Source: a virus
DNA: 64,000 nucleotides
Reading direction: 5' to 3' (one strand)
IMG/VR virus record: IMGVR_UViG_3300047157_000126
Location: 1 to 64,000 of that record
In this document: positions 48,224-55,885 of the stretch, in pieces
Layout: the number at the start of each line of letters is the position of its first letter
Numbering within the stretch: position 1 is the stretch's first letter
The notes under the pieces: generated by a model
Databases searched by the model: none
What the model saw: only the letters and a program-made list of their open reading frames with translations
What the model was told of the DNA's origin: nothing
Made by a program: the position numbers and the translations under genes

Positions 48224-48390
48224 ATAGTTGCGATTGTGGTCATTGTGTGGGTATGGACACTGTTTGGAAGAAACTCTGTCCTGAAGGAAAAGCGGCAGCA
48301 AAAAGAAAGTTCAAAGTTTATCCATCCGCTTATGCTAATGGGTGGGCTGTACAATATTGTCGTGGTAAGTTTAGGGGGAAGAAAAAATGA
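48220..48390 (+). CDS. Small protein with YPSAYANG motif
   Basis: 56 residues. The second half 'KVYPSAYANGWAVQYCRGK' is a motif common in marine viral proteins (DUF5872-like); 'CDCGHC' at the start and a later Cys may bind zinc. ATGA overlaps at both ends. Function unknown. Confidence 0.65.
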   Translation: MNSCDCGHCVGMDTVWKKLCPEGKAAAKRKFKVYPSAYANGWAVQYCRGKFRGKKK

Positions 48391-48548
48391 AACTTAAGAA
48401 AGATAAATGTTGTTGCGGTGGTACTAAAAAAACACCTTGTGTTTGTATGATTGAGGGTAATCAATGTTCAGTATCTTCTCCTAAGTGTCCTTGTTATGCT
48501 TTGATAGACAAGCAAAAGAACATTAAGAAAATGGTAGGCATTCTATGA
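48387..48548 (+). CDS. Cys-rich microprotein (53 residues)
   Basis: Eight cysteines in 'CCCGG...CVCMIEGNQC...CPCYAL' form a compact metal-binding or disulphide core, followed by a Lys-rich tail. ATGA overlaps on both sides. Function unknown. Confidence 0.62.
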   Translation: MKLKKDKCCCGGTKKTPCVCMIEGNQCSVSSPKCPCYALIDKQKNIKKMVGIL

Positions 48549-49261
48549 CACGATGTACCTGTCATGATGTACTCATTGTAAAAAACTTAAACCGTTGGTT
48601 TAAGGAAAAATGGGTAGATGTGTCACGTACTAAAGACGGAAAGCACCCACCGTGTGGTAGAAGCAAGGGAAAACTTTCAGGTAAAGGTTATCCTAAATGC
48701 AGACCTTCAATCAAAGTTTCAAGTAAAACACCTAAAACATCAGTTTCTATGTCATCAGGTGAGAAACAAGCAGCGACAAAAAGAAAACGTGCGAAAAAGC
48801 AAGGTGTGGATGGAAAACCAACAATAGTTAAGACAGACTACGCTATGCGAAGCAACATGAGTGCTTTTGATGCAGCGTGGAGTGTGTTGAAATCAAATAC
48901 TCTTCCTATTAGACCTAAAGTTATGCAATACGCAACCGACCAAAAGAAAACCATGAGATTAGAGCAGCCGGGTGGTGTCGCTCGAAGTGCTAGAAGAAAA
49001 CTAATGGATGAAACTCAGGCTAGAAAAAATGATAAATTTACAGATGAACCCGACATAATGAATCAGGAAGGGGATGTTCAAACTGAGTCATATGGACTGT
49101 CCCGACATGAATTGGAGGATTTACACGATGCGAGAATGACTCACGAACCTGTTTATCGTAATATGTTTTGGAACACTTTAATGAATAGGAAAGAATACGA
49201 GGCAGGTGATTTGGGACACTTTAATGAATATGATAGATTATATGAACGTGATTATGAATGA
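48545..49261 (+). CDS. DUF5872-like domain fused to a tagged protein
   Basis: Product of 238 residues. Residues 1-85, 'WFKEKWVDVSRTKDGKHPPC' followed by 'GRSKGKLSGKGYPKCRPS', are a basic domain seen in many marine viruses. At residue 105 (ATG 48857) the shared leader reappears, 'MSAFDAAWSVLKSN', with an acidic disordered payload behind it. I take this as a tagged gene captured in frame behind the basic domain. The internal ATG might be used separately. ATGA overlap downstream. Confidence 0.65.
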   Translation: MTRCTCHDVLIVKNLNRWFKEKWVDVSRTKDGKHPPCGRSKGKLSGKGYPKCRPSIKVSSKTPKTSVSMSSGEKQAATKRKRAKKQGVDGKPTIVKTDYAMRSNMSAFDAAWSVLKSNTLPIRPKVMQYATDQKKTMRLEQPGGVARSARRKLMDETQARKNDKFTDEPDIMNQEGDVQTESYGLSRHELEDLHDARMTHEPVYRNMFWNTLMNRKEYEAGDLGHFNEYDRLYERDYE

Positions 49262-49614
49262 GTTGGTTTGACACATGCGACTGTTGTACACCGATGCAAC
49301 AAGCGTCAGCAGCATTGTTAGATTCTGTTTTTGAGAAAGCAAAAAAGAAATCAAAACCATTTCACGGTTACAATCCAAACAGACATAGTAGAAGCGGTGG
49401 ACTAAATGCAAAAGGTCGAGCCAAAGCAAAAAGAGAAACAGGTGCAAACCTGAAAAGACCAGTTACTAAAAAACCAAGTTCACTAAAACCCGGTAGTAAA
49501 GCAGCAAACAGAAGAAAGTCTTTCTGTGCAAGAATGGGTGGAAGTAAAGGACCGACTAGTAAAGGCGGAAAACTAACACCGAAGGGCGCAGCGCTCAAAC
49601 GGTGGAACTGTTAA
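49258..49614 (+). CDS. Basic DUF6321-like protein
   Basis: Product of 118 residues. After 'CDCCTPMQQAS', the segment 'SGGLNAKGRAKAKRETGANL' and the end 'RRKSFCARMGG...KLTPKGAALKRWNC' match a conserved short basic domain found across phages and giant viruses (DUF6321, as I recall). Probably nucleic-acid-binding. It ends the tagged-gene region and is followed by a long hairpin. Confidence 0.65.
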   Translation: MSWFDTCDCCTPMQQASAALLDSVFEKAKKKSKPFHGYNPNRHSRSGGLNAKGRAKAKRETGANLKRPVTKKPSSLKPGSKAANRRKSFCARMGGSKGPTSKGGKLTPKGAALKRWNC

Positions 49615-49617
49615 TCT

Positions 49618-49701
49618 CATTTGTCTTATTATTAATATAGACTCTATACATATATATTAATTATTATATATATACTAATAATAAGATAAATAAGACAAAT
49701 G
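49618..49701. terminator. Long AT-rich hairpin, terminator or regulatory cruciform
   Basis: Perfect 13-bp arms, catttgtcttatt (49618-49630) and aataagacaaatg (49689-49701), enclose 58 nt that is itself nearly palindromic (tatatattaa / ttattatatata). It separates the tagged-gene region from the GTPase cluster. It could end transcription, extrude as a cruciform, or hold the TATA box for the next unit. Confidence 0.58.
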
Positions 49702-49773
49702 GATAAAAACCTCGGATTTTTACTCAGAAGGGTTTAAGGTGACCCCATCCGTGGCCTTTCACAAGGTGTGTAT

Positions 49774-50433
49774 ATGTCTGATACAACAGATTCCGAAATT
49801 AGATTGATGGGATTAATAATAAGTCAGTCTGCATTGATTGGGGTTGCAGTTGCTATTTTTGATTCAAAATTATGGCTAGTGAATGACGAAACATGGATGA
49901 ATGGGCTAAATTACTCAATGGGCGCTTTCGCCTTACAAGGTTTAGCATATTATCTATTCAAAATGTTCTTTGAAAGAAATCTTAGAGAACGTGCTAGGAT
50001 GACCGAGTTTCAAAGACAACATCAATCTAGGTTCAGGAATATGCAAGTTAACTTTGACCAAAGAAGGTCTGATATGGAATTAAGAAGACAAGAAATGGAA
50101 TTAGAAAAAGAATTAAGATGGATGCATGAGAATCCTGATAAGGTTATGTCACCACCTTCATTTTTAACAGAAAATAGAGATGTTAATAATATGGCTAATT
50201 TAGGATTAGATTATCATTCTACTTTTAATCCCGGCATTCCTACACACAATACTAATATACAACAACCATTAGGTTTAGGAGTCGAATCCGCTAATATGAG
50301 AGAAATTTATCAAATGACTGATTCTATGGTAAAAGATTTACCAACTCCTCCTAAAGATGGAAAGCCAACTCAAAACGCATCTGGCATGAGGTTAAAAAAG
50401 GATGGAACACCTGACCTTAGATATAAGAGTTGA
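49774..50433 (+). CDS. Two-helix membrane protein with coiled coil
   Basis: ATG 49774 (a GTG at 49768 is in frame). 219 residues. Two transmembrane helices (about residues 12-30 and 48-66, 'LNYSMGAFALQGLAYYLFKM'), then a charged coiled coil (about 70-120) and a Pro/Asn-rich tail. It lies directly upstream of another membrane protein and the Arf-like GTPase, so it may be its membrane receptor. No family recognised. Confidence 0.6.
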   Translation: MSDTTDSEIRLMGLIISQSALIGVAVAIFDSKLWLVNDETWMNGLNYSMGAFALQGLAYYLFKMFFERNLRERARMTEFQRQHQSRFRNMQVNFDQRRSDMELRRQEMELEKELRWMHENPDKVMSPPSFLTENRDVNNMANLGLDYHSTFNPGIPTHNTNIQQPLGLGVESANMREIYQMTDSMVKDLPTPPKDGKPTQNASGMRLKKDGTPDLRYKS

Positions 50434-50438
50434 ACTAG

Positions 50439-50696
50439 ATGGGTAAGATATTCAAAACTCCAAAAGATGATTCAGTAGAAGAAACGCTTAGAGCCATGCA
50501 TTTGGCTAATACAGTTGATAACGTATATGAATGGGGATATGGTTGGATTAGAACTGTTGTGGTAGCAGTTGCTTCGGTTTTTATTATTAGTGCTCTTGAA
50601 GCGAATAGTGACTTTTCTTTATGGGAATCAACAGTAGAATGGGGTTATCAGCAAATAGCAGATTTTGGCTCTTGGTTAACAAATAAATTTAGTTGA
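50439..50696 (+). CDS. Single-pass membrane protein (85 residues)
   Basis: One predicted transmembrane segment, 'WIRTVVVAVASVFIISALEA' (residues about 36-55), flanked by amphipathic helices. Lies between the two-helix membrane protein and the GTPase with only short gaps. Function unknown. Confidence 0.6.
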   Translation: MGKIFKTPKDDSVEETLRAMHLANTVDNVYEWGYGWIRTVVVAVASVFIISALEANSDFSLWESTVEWGYQQIADFGSWLTNKFS

Positions 50697-50715
50697 TTTA
50701 AGGTAGGTGATTACT

Positions 50716-51429
50716 TTGAGTATGACTGGTAGTGTTTTAGTAGGCGCTGCGCTATGGGGTCAAAATATTTACAATGCTTGGCGCCCACGTAGTGTTGGTA
50801 TTTATGGAACAGCAATGGTAGGAAAAACCACTTTGGATTCTTATATGACAACACCGGGAGAGATGTATGATATCCCTATTGATGAAAGAACTGAACATTA
50901 TAAAATATTAACAAGATATATTTTACCTAAATCGACTAAAAAAAGAGTATCTTGGAAGGGTGAAAAGCGAGTTGTGAACTCTGCTGATATAGGTGGACAA
51001 GAAAGATATTGGAATCTTTGGATAGAAGATATGGTATATCGACAAGCGGAAGCGATAATCTATATGTTCGATGAAAGGGCTTTGAAGGGTGGTGCTGAAG
51101 GTATGGAGCAAGTTGCAGGATTCAAATATTTATGTGATGTTTTAATTTCTCGTAATTATCGTTATAGAAGCATAAAAAGTAGAATAAAAGGTAGAAAATA
51201 TTCACCTAAACTGATAATGTTAGTCGCAAACAAAGCAGATAGATTTTTTGATGACAACGCCGCTTTACTTTGGCAACAAGGTAGAATAGGAGAACATAAG
51301 GTATTTGACCCCTTTAGAGATGATTTAATTCGTTTACAAAAATCAGGAATCAGAACAAAAAGAAGTTTTATGGCTACTAGGATAGGATGGAATGTTGAAA
51401 TTACAATGTTAGATTTATTAACAATGTAG
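50716..51429 (+). CDS. Arf/Ras-like small GTPase
   Basis: Start at TTG 50716, 5 nt after AGGTGA; ATG 50722 is the alternative. 237 residues. G1 'GTAMVGKTT' (31-39), G3 'DIGGQERYW' (91-99) with the Arf/SR-beta/Rag-type D-x-G-G-Q, G4 'NKAD' (173-176) and a G5-like 'MATRIG' near the end. A hydrophobic N-terminus ('GSVLVGAALWG') may contact membrane. The switch I region is long, and an insert of about 25 residues precedes G4. The catalytic Gln is kept, so GTP hydrolysis is expected. A virus-encoded Arf-like GTPase next to membrane proteins is highly unusual; role unknown. Confidence 0.85.
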   Translation: MSMTGSVLVGAALWGQNIYNAWRPRSVGIYGTAMVGKTTLDSYMTTPGEMYDIPIDERTEHYKILTRYILPKSTKKRVSWKGEKRVVNSADIGGQERYWNLWIEDMVYRQAEAIIYMFDERALKGGAEGMEQVAGFKYLCDVLISRNYRYRSIKSRIKGRKYSPKLIMLVANKADRFFDDNAALLWQQGRIGEHKVFDPFRDDLIRLQKSGIRTKRSFMATRIGWNVEITMLDLLTM

Positions 51430-51491
51430 TGTGTACCTTTCAAGTGACCTCATCAGTAACCTTTTTGATATGGGTGGTGGTGCGCCAACTA

Positions 51492-51677
51492 ATGGCAAGA
51501 GTGAATAATGAGACCACTCTTGTGTCAACTGGAGGAGGCTCTAATAGTCTAAGAACAACTGTTCCGATGTGGATAATTGAACAATTTAAACTTACAGCAG
51601 GAGAAAAACTAAGTTGGAAGTTTGATGTTAATGAAGATGGAGAATTGTGTGTAAAGGTGACTCCTCAACAGAAGTGA
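51492..51677 (+). CDS. AbrB/SpoVT-like swapped-hairpin protein
   Basis: ATG 51492 behind GGTGGTG. 61 residues, one AbrB-like domain: 'SLRTTVPMWIIEQFKLTAGE' followed by 'KLSWKFD...LCVKVTP', the pattern T-[TV]-P-x-x-[IV]-x-x-x-x-x-L-x-x-G-D-x-[LI] of the fold. Such proteins bind DNA as dimers and act as regulators or antitoxins. Lies 62 nt after the GTPase; may control the cluster. Confidence 0.72.
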   Translation: MARVNNETTLVSTGGGSNSLRTTVPMWIIEQFKLTAGEKLSWKFDVNEDGELCVKVTPQQK

Positions 51678-51681
51678 TAAT

Positions 51682-52635
51682 ATGGTATCTAATTATATCC
51701 CCGGTTATAATAATCAACAACAAATTAATTCTTTAGGTCATTCTAACGAAACAGCATTAATGGCTCTTGCGGCACAAGGTAATCCTCAATTAAATAGAGC
51801 AGTTTTAATGGAACAAGCCGCCGCTCAACGTTCTATGCAAGAAATGGCTTCTCAAAAAAACCTAGAAGTCCCTAAAGTTAATTTTTATCCATCAACTCAT
51901 GGTAATTCTAGAAAAGCCAGAAAACAAGATATACGTCAAGCGTATAAATTATTAAGGCCAGCAAAAAGAAGTCTAATTTCTCCAGCAAGACTTTTTGGTA
52001 GTAAATATAGGTACAATAAGCAATCACATGTTTGTGTGGTAGATGGTTGTGATTGTAAAGAATTAATTCAATACGATAATCTTTACGAGAAAATATGTGA
52101 CGATGAAACTGGTAGAAGTCTCTGGGATATGTATTGGCAAAATCCAGTTACTGGACAGGCTGAAGCGTTTTTAGCGATGGATAAAGTAACTAGTGGTAGA
52201 AAAATGAGGGGTACTTATTGTCCTGAACATTTACATTTATTTCACCTTCTTTGTAAATGGGAAACTGAAGAAGAAAGAGAATATGAAATGAATCCTAATC
52301 GTTTACGTGATAAAGTAAAACAAGGTGTTTCTATTGTTACTGTTCCTGTTAGTGTAATGCAAAAAAATGATGCAGATACACCTTTGATGTTATCGAAGTA
52401 TGAGCCTTTTTTTGAATTGTTAGAAAAAGACGCTAGAGCCTATGAAGGAATAAATATCACTCATTATAAAAACCCAGAAACAGGAATAAACGATATTACT
52501 ACAGTAACATTTGATTTGCGAATATTCCAAAAAGAATTGTTGGAAATAAATCAACCAACACCTGCTTTTCAACAAATTATTAATCAGCAACCTAATAACA
52601 CGTCCCCCATACCGAATACACAAGGGGTGAATTAG
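51682..52635 (+). CDS. Zinc-binding protein of the GTPase cluster
   Basis: Product of 317 residues. Gln/Asn-rich start, basic stretch at about 73-110, then a metal site 'CVVDGCDCKEL...YCPEHLHLFHLLC' (about 117-195), and a beta-containing C-terminal part ending in a Pro/Asn/Gln tail. No family recognised. Tail spacing to the next gene is 2 nt. Because such Q/N tails recur in the neighbour, the two may form one complex. Confidence 0.55.
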   Translation: MVSNYIPGYNNQQQINSLGHSNETALMALAAQGNPQLNRAVLMEQAAAQRSMQEMASQKNLEVPKVNFYPSTHGNSRKARKQDIRQAYKLLRPAKRSLISPARLFGSKYRYNKQSHVCVVDGCDCKELIQYDNLYEKICDDETGRSLWDMYWQNPVTGQAEAFLAMDKVTSGRKMRGTYCPEHLHLFHLLCKWETEEEREYEMNPNRLRDKVKQGVSIVTVPVSVMQKNDADTPLMLSKYEPFFELLEKDARAYEGINITHYKNPETGINDITTVTFDLRIFQKELLEINQPTPAFQQIINQQPNNTSPIPNTQGVN

Positions 52636-52637
52636 TT

Positions 52638-53285
52638 ATGGTAGGAATATTTGGAAATCCACATCAAACTCCACAATCCACATCTTCTCTCAATTTATCA
52701 CAAACTGGGGCACCGTTTGGTCAACAACATCAGCAACAATTCGGTTTTGGACAACAACCAGTAGCACAGGGTTTTGTAGCGGGGCTTGGAATGCAAGACC
52801 AATATAATCAATTTAATCAATTTGCTCAACAACCTGTAGCCCCTCCTTCTGAAACAGAGATTTTGATGGCTATGCTTGAAACATTAAATCCTGTTGAAAA
52901 GTTTATTGTAAGCGCACAAATGCCTGTTATGATTGAAATGTTATCTAATATTTCTACATTCTCTTTCCTAAATGTATTAAAAAATGCTAAATTTAAACTA
53001 GACGAGGAAACTGGTACTCTTAGTTTAGACGTTACAACTCTTCCTTCTGATTTACAAACATTATCTGCTGAAAATATTGTCGCTCAATTAAGTAATTTAC
53101 AAAACCAATCAACAGCAATTATTCAACAAGCAGAGATGAGAAGACAACAAGTTTTGGCTATGTCACAACAATCTATGTTGCAGGGCGCGTTAGGTGCGGC
53201 GCTTGAAAATCCCGGTATGATGGAAAACGTTGGTAATGCTGTTGGTAGTACTGCTCGTAGTTTATTATTCGGAGGTAGAGCATAA
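52638..53285 (+). CDS. Gln-rich helical protein of the GTPase cluster
   Basis: Product of 215 residues. Residues 1-70 are low-complexity Gln/Phe/Gly ('FGQQHQQQFGFGQQPVAQGF'); the rest is helical with 'LETLNPVEKFIVSAQMPVMI' and Q-rich heptads, ending 'VGSTARSLLFGG'. Possibly a scaffolding or assembly factor. TAATG overlap with the next gene. Confidence 0.55.
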   Translation: MVGIFGNPHQTPQSTSSLNLSQTGAPFGQQHQQQFGFGQQPVAQGFVAGLGMQDQYNQFNQFAQQPVAPPSETEILMAMLETLNPVEKFIVSAQMPVMIEMLSNISTFSFLNVLKNAKFKLDEETGTLSLDVTTLPSDLQTLSAENIVAQLSNLQNQSTAIIQQAEMRRQQVLAMSQQSMLQGALGAALENPGMMENVGNAVGSTARSLLFGGRA

Positions 53286-53530
53286 TGATGTCAGGAATAC
53301 CAAACCCAATTAATCAAATGAATGAAATGGCATTAGGAATGTGGAGTCCACAACGCAGTGTAATAATTGATATGATAATGGTTCAATTAATTTCTTTGAT
53401 TGTGATGATGGTAGCAGTTTTATTATTTAGAGGTGGAGACTTATCAACTAACGAGGCTACATTTTTCGTCTTTGGATTATTCTCTTCGCTTGTGTTTTTA
53501 AGTGCGGTTTACGCAAGAATAACACAATAG
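53285..53530 (+). CDS. Two-helix membrane protein (81 residues)
   Basis: Transmembrane helices at about 27-47 ('IIDMIMVQLISLIVMMVAVL') and 58-77 ('FFVFGLFSSLVFLSAVYA'). Small hairpin membrane protein with holin-like size and shape; in an archaeal virus it may act in egress. Last gene of the GTPase cluster. Confidence 0.6.
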   Translation: MMSGIPNPINQMNEMALGMWSPQRSVIIDMIMVQLISLIVMMVAVLLFRGGDLSTNEATFFVFGLFSSLVFLSAVYARITQ

Positions 53531-53571
53531 TGGTAATAATATTGAATAACAAGGTTATCATACGATAATCA

Positions 53572-54258
53572 ATGGACGAAGAGGCGCGTATTACAAAACG
53601 CTCTTGTTCCTTTTGTCAACATCCAGATAGAGATGGACTCGAAGATGATTTACTTGCGGGTAATATAACTCCTAAACAAATGGACCAAGAGATGGGTTGG
53701 CGAGCGAATACTTCTGATAGACATTTTAGAAATCATATGGGAGAATACCACATGGGTGCTAATCCTAGATGTGTTATTTGCTCCCATGATGACAGGTCTG
53801 CTTTTGAGGCTAGATTTTTTACTGATGGGTCAGAATCGGAGGCTATTGCTCAGGAATTAGATATTGCTGAGAATACTGTGTATCATCACATGAAGCACCA
53901 CTTTCAACCGTTGGTTAAGAAATCAGCAGCAGTTGAGGTCGCAATTACAGTTGGTCAAGAACTTGGAATACTTAGAAACAATGTCGAAAAACTAAATGAT
54001 AAACTTTCAGAATTACTTTCTGAGGGTAGTGTTCATGAAGATGGTTTTGTTAGAGATGCTGTATCATTACATAAAGAAGTAAGAGAATCAATAAAAGACT
54101 TAGTAAAATTCAATGATACTTGGGGCAGTGATACTACAGAGACTACTGTAAATCAAACAATAAATATTTTAAAAGTAGAATTAGCCAAGGAATCTCCTGA
54201 ATCTTGGAAGAGAATTAAATCTCAATTAATCGAATCTGCTGGAGGAGATATAGCGTGA
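53572..54258 (+). CDS. Tandem zinc/HTH DNA-binding protein, possible small terminase
   Basis: Product of 228 residues. Two tandem copies of 'C-x-x-C-x-H-x-[DR]-R...H-x-x-x-H' (residues about 11-60 and 66-113; 'CSFCQHPDRDGLEDDLLAG', 'CVICSHDDRSAFEARFFTDG'), each a zinc site wrapped around a helix-turn-helix. Phages use this unit for DNA recognition. Residues 130-200 form a coiled coil. A small terminase subunit that finds the packaging site is plausible, as none other is visible before the large subunit. A transcription regulator is the alternative. Confidence 0.6.
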   Translation: MDEEARITKRSCSFCQHPDRDGLEDDLLAGNITPKQMDQEMGWRANTSDRHFRNHMGEYHMGANPRCVICSHDDRSAFEARFFTDGSESEAIAQELDIAENTVYHHMKHHFQPLVKKSAAVEVAITVGQELGILRNNVEKLNDKLSELLSEGSVHEDGFVRDAVSLHKEVRESIKDLVKFNDTWGSDTTETTVNQTINILKVELAKESPESWKRIKSQLIESAGGDIA

Positions 54259-54653
54259 TTATAATTGATGAGTTATTTGTTTCATCACATCCCGGTTACA
54301 GACTATTACATGATAACATAATCATTGATGAAAAAAGACTACCTGTGTTTTTAGATTATATTTCTTTAGTGTTCCAAAAGTTTAACTTTTATGTTGAAAA
54401 AGAGAATCTACAATTAGTTTTTGGTAGTGCTATTTTAGAAGTGATTAGGTATCTAAAAACTCTTTGTGAATCTGATGAACCTGAAATTGTTTTTGATACA
54501 AGAAGTAAGTTAAGAGAGATTTTACCAAGAATAAGAGGTGAATTAAAATTAATGGGAAGTTGTTTTCTTGACCCACCTAGCATCCAACAGTTCTATGAAG
54601 ACATAGCCTCTGCGTTACAGCGCTCTAGTGAGTATCTTATGGGGGATTATTGA
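54255..54653 (+). CDS. Hypothetical helical protein (132 residues)
   Basis: Starts GTG at 54255 with overlap of the previous stop. Helical with 'LEVIRYLKTLCESDEPEIVF'. No family recognised. Lies between the zinc/HTH and the basic low-complexity gene. Confidence 0.55.
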   Translation: MIIIDELFVSSHPGYRLLHDNIIIDEKRLPVFLDYISLVFQKFNFYVEKENLQLVFGSAILEVIRYLKTLCESDEPEIVFDTRSKLREILPRIRGELKLMGSCFLDPPSIQQFYEDIASALQRSSEYLMGDY

Positions 54654-55885
54654 TGACTGAAGGTATGATGGGTAGAGGTTCTGATACCAGAATGTACGCT
54701 CCTCGTTCAGAATCGTCTATTATGTTCAGAAATAATGACGGAGATGGAAGTTATAATCCCGGTGACCCTCGTTATGAAGATATGGAAAAAGAGAAGAAAA
54801 GAAAAGAAAAGGAGAAACACGATAAAAAACTTCGTAGAAGAAAACATATCAAAGTGAAACCGGGTATTTTAAGAAATGTTGGGGACGAAGAAGAAGATGA
54901 AGAAAGAGAAGATGACTCCGACAAATATGATGCAGACAGAGAGACTCACTTACAAACAGGTGCTGCGGGTAATTTTGGCTTTTTATCTAGTTTAGCAGGT
55001 GGAGCAAAAGGCCCCGGCGTTGGTAGAGGTGAACTAATTTCTACTGGCGAACCTATGGCTGCTGCTTGGTCTGAATTAAGGAAAGCAAAAACTAAGAAAC
55101 AGAGAGAAAAACAAAGTAAAAAAGAGTCTAGAAAAAAAGGTCGTCCAAGCACTGGTGAGTTCAAAAAACCAAAAGGTGGCTATTCCCCTAAGTCTGCAAC
55201 ATCTAGAAGAGCAAAAGCACTGTCAAGAAGTTTAGGTGGTTCTAAGAAAACTGGGTTAGGTAGAGCACACTTGGCAGTTGAGATGTCTCACCGTGGGCTG
55301 AAAACAAAACAACCTATGAGATTAGAAGACCCTAGAAAATATGCAAGTTTTATGGCAAGACAAGGTTCTATGGCACAACAAGGCCAAGTAAGAACCCCAG
55401 CATCACCTACACCAGCATCAGTAGTTGGCTTTTCAGGAAGAGTACCTAAACCTAAACTAAAACCAATGAGACCTCCACCAATTCAACCACCAAGAATCGC
55501 TGGTGCTCCACATTTGGCTATGGGTGGTGGGGCTTCTGGTATGCCAGCACCCCCACCACCAATGCCTGTTATGACAAGTGAAGATGTGTTTATTGGCTCA
55601 GAATTACAAAAAAGAAGAGGTGGTTTTGATTGGGCTACCGTACAAGAATTAAGACAATTACTCAATAGAACTAGAAGAATCCTTAGAGAAAAAGAAAGTA
55701 AGAAGAAAGGATATGGAAATGCTGATACAAGTGGTGCTGGGAGTAATCTACCAAAACACCCTAGTAATGCCCCTAAATCTACAAATAGAAATGAAGGGGC
55801 TACAGAAGACGCAAAGACAGACCCTCGCCACTTCGGAATTGATACAGTCGGTCATGATGTTGGGCGAGGGGGCGCGACACCATGA
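54653..55885 (+). CDS. Low-complexity basic protein with internal leader-like motif
   Basis: Product of 410 residues from ATG 54653. It alternates acidic (about 78-95) and Lys/Arg-rich stretches, then Pro-rich (about 270-310) and a helical C-terminal part with 'WATVQELRQLLNRTRRILRE'. At about residue 133 'EPMAAAWSELRKAK' resembles the shared leader (Phe to Met, Lys to Arg). Probably a scaffold or internal head protein. GC- and Pro-rich 3' half differs from its neighbours. Confidence 0.55.
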   Translation: MTEGMMGRGSDTRMYAPRSESSIMFRNNDGDGSYNPGDPRYEDMEKEKKRKEKEKHDKKLRRRKHIKVKPGILRNVGDEEEDEEREDDSDKYDADRETHLQTGAAGNFGFLSSLAGGAKGPGVGRGELISTGEPMAAAWSELRKAKTKKQREKQSKKESRKKGRPSTGEFKKPKGGYSPKSATSRRAKALSRSLGGSKKTGLGRAHLAVEMSHRGLKTKQPMRLEDPRKYASFMARQGSMAQQGQVRTPASPTPASVVGFSGRVPKPKLKPMRPPPIQPPRIAGAPHLAMGGGASGMPAPPPPMPVMTSEDVFIGSELQKRRGGFDWATVQELRQLLNRTRRILREKESKKKGYGNADTSGAGSNLPKHPSNAPKSTNRNEGATEDAKTDPRHFGIDTVGHDVGRGGATP

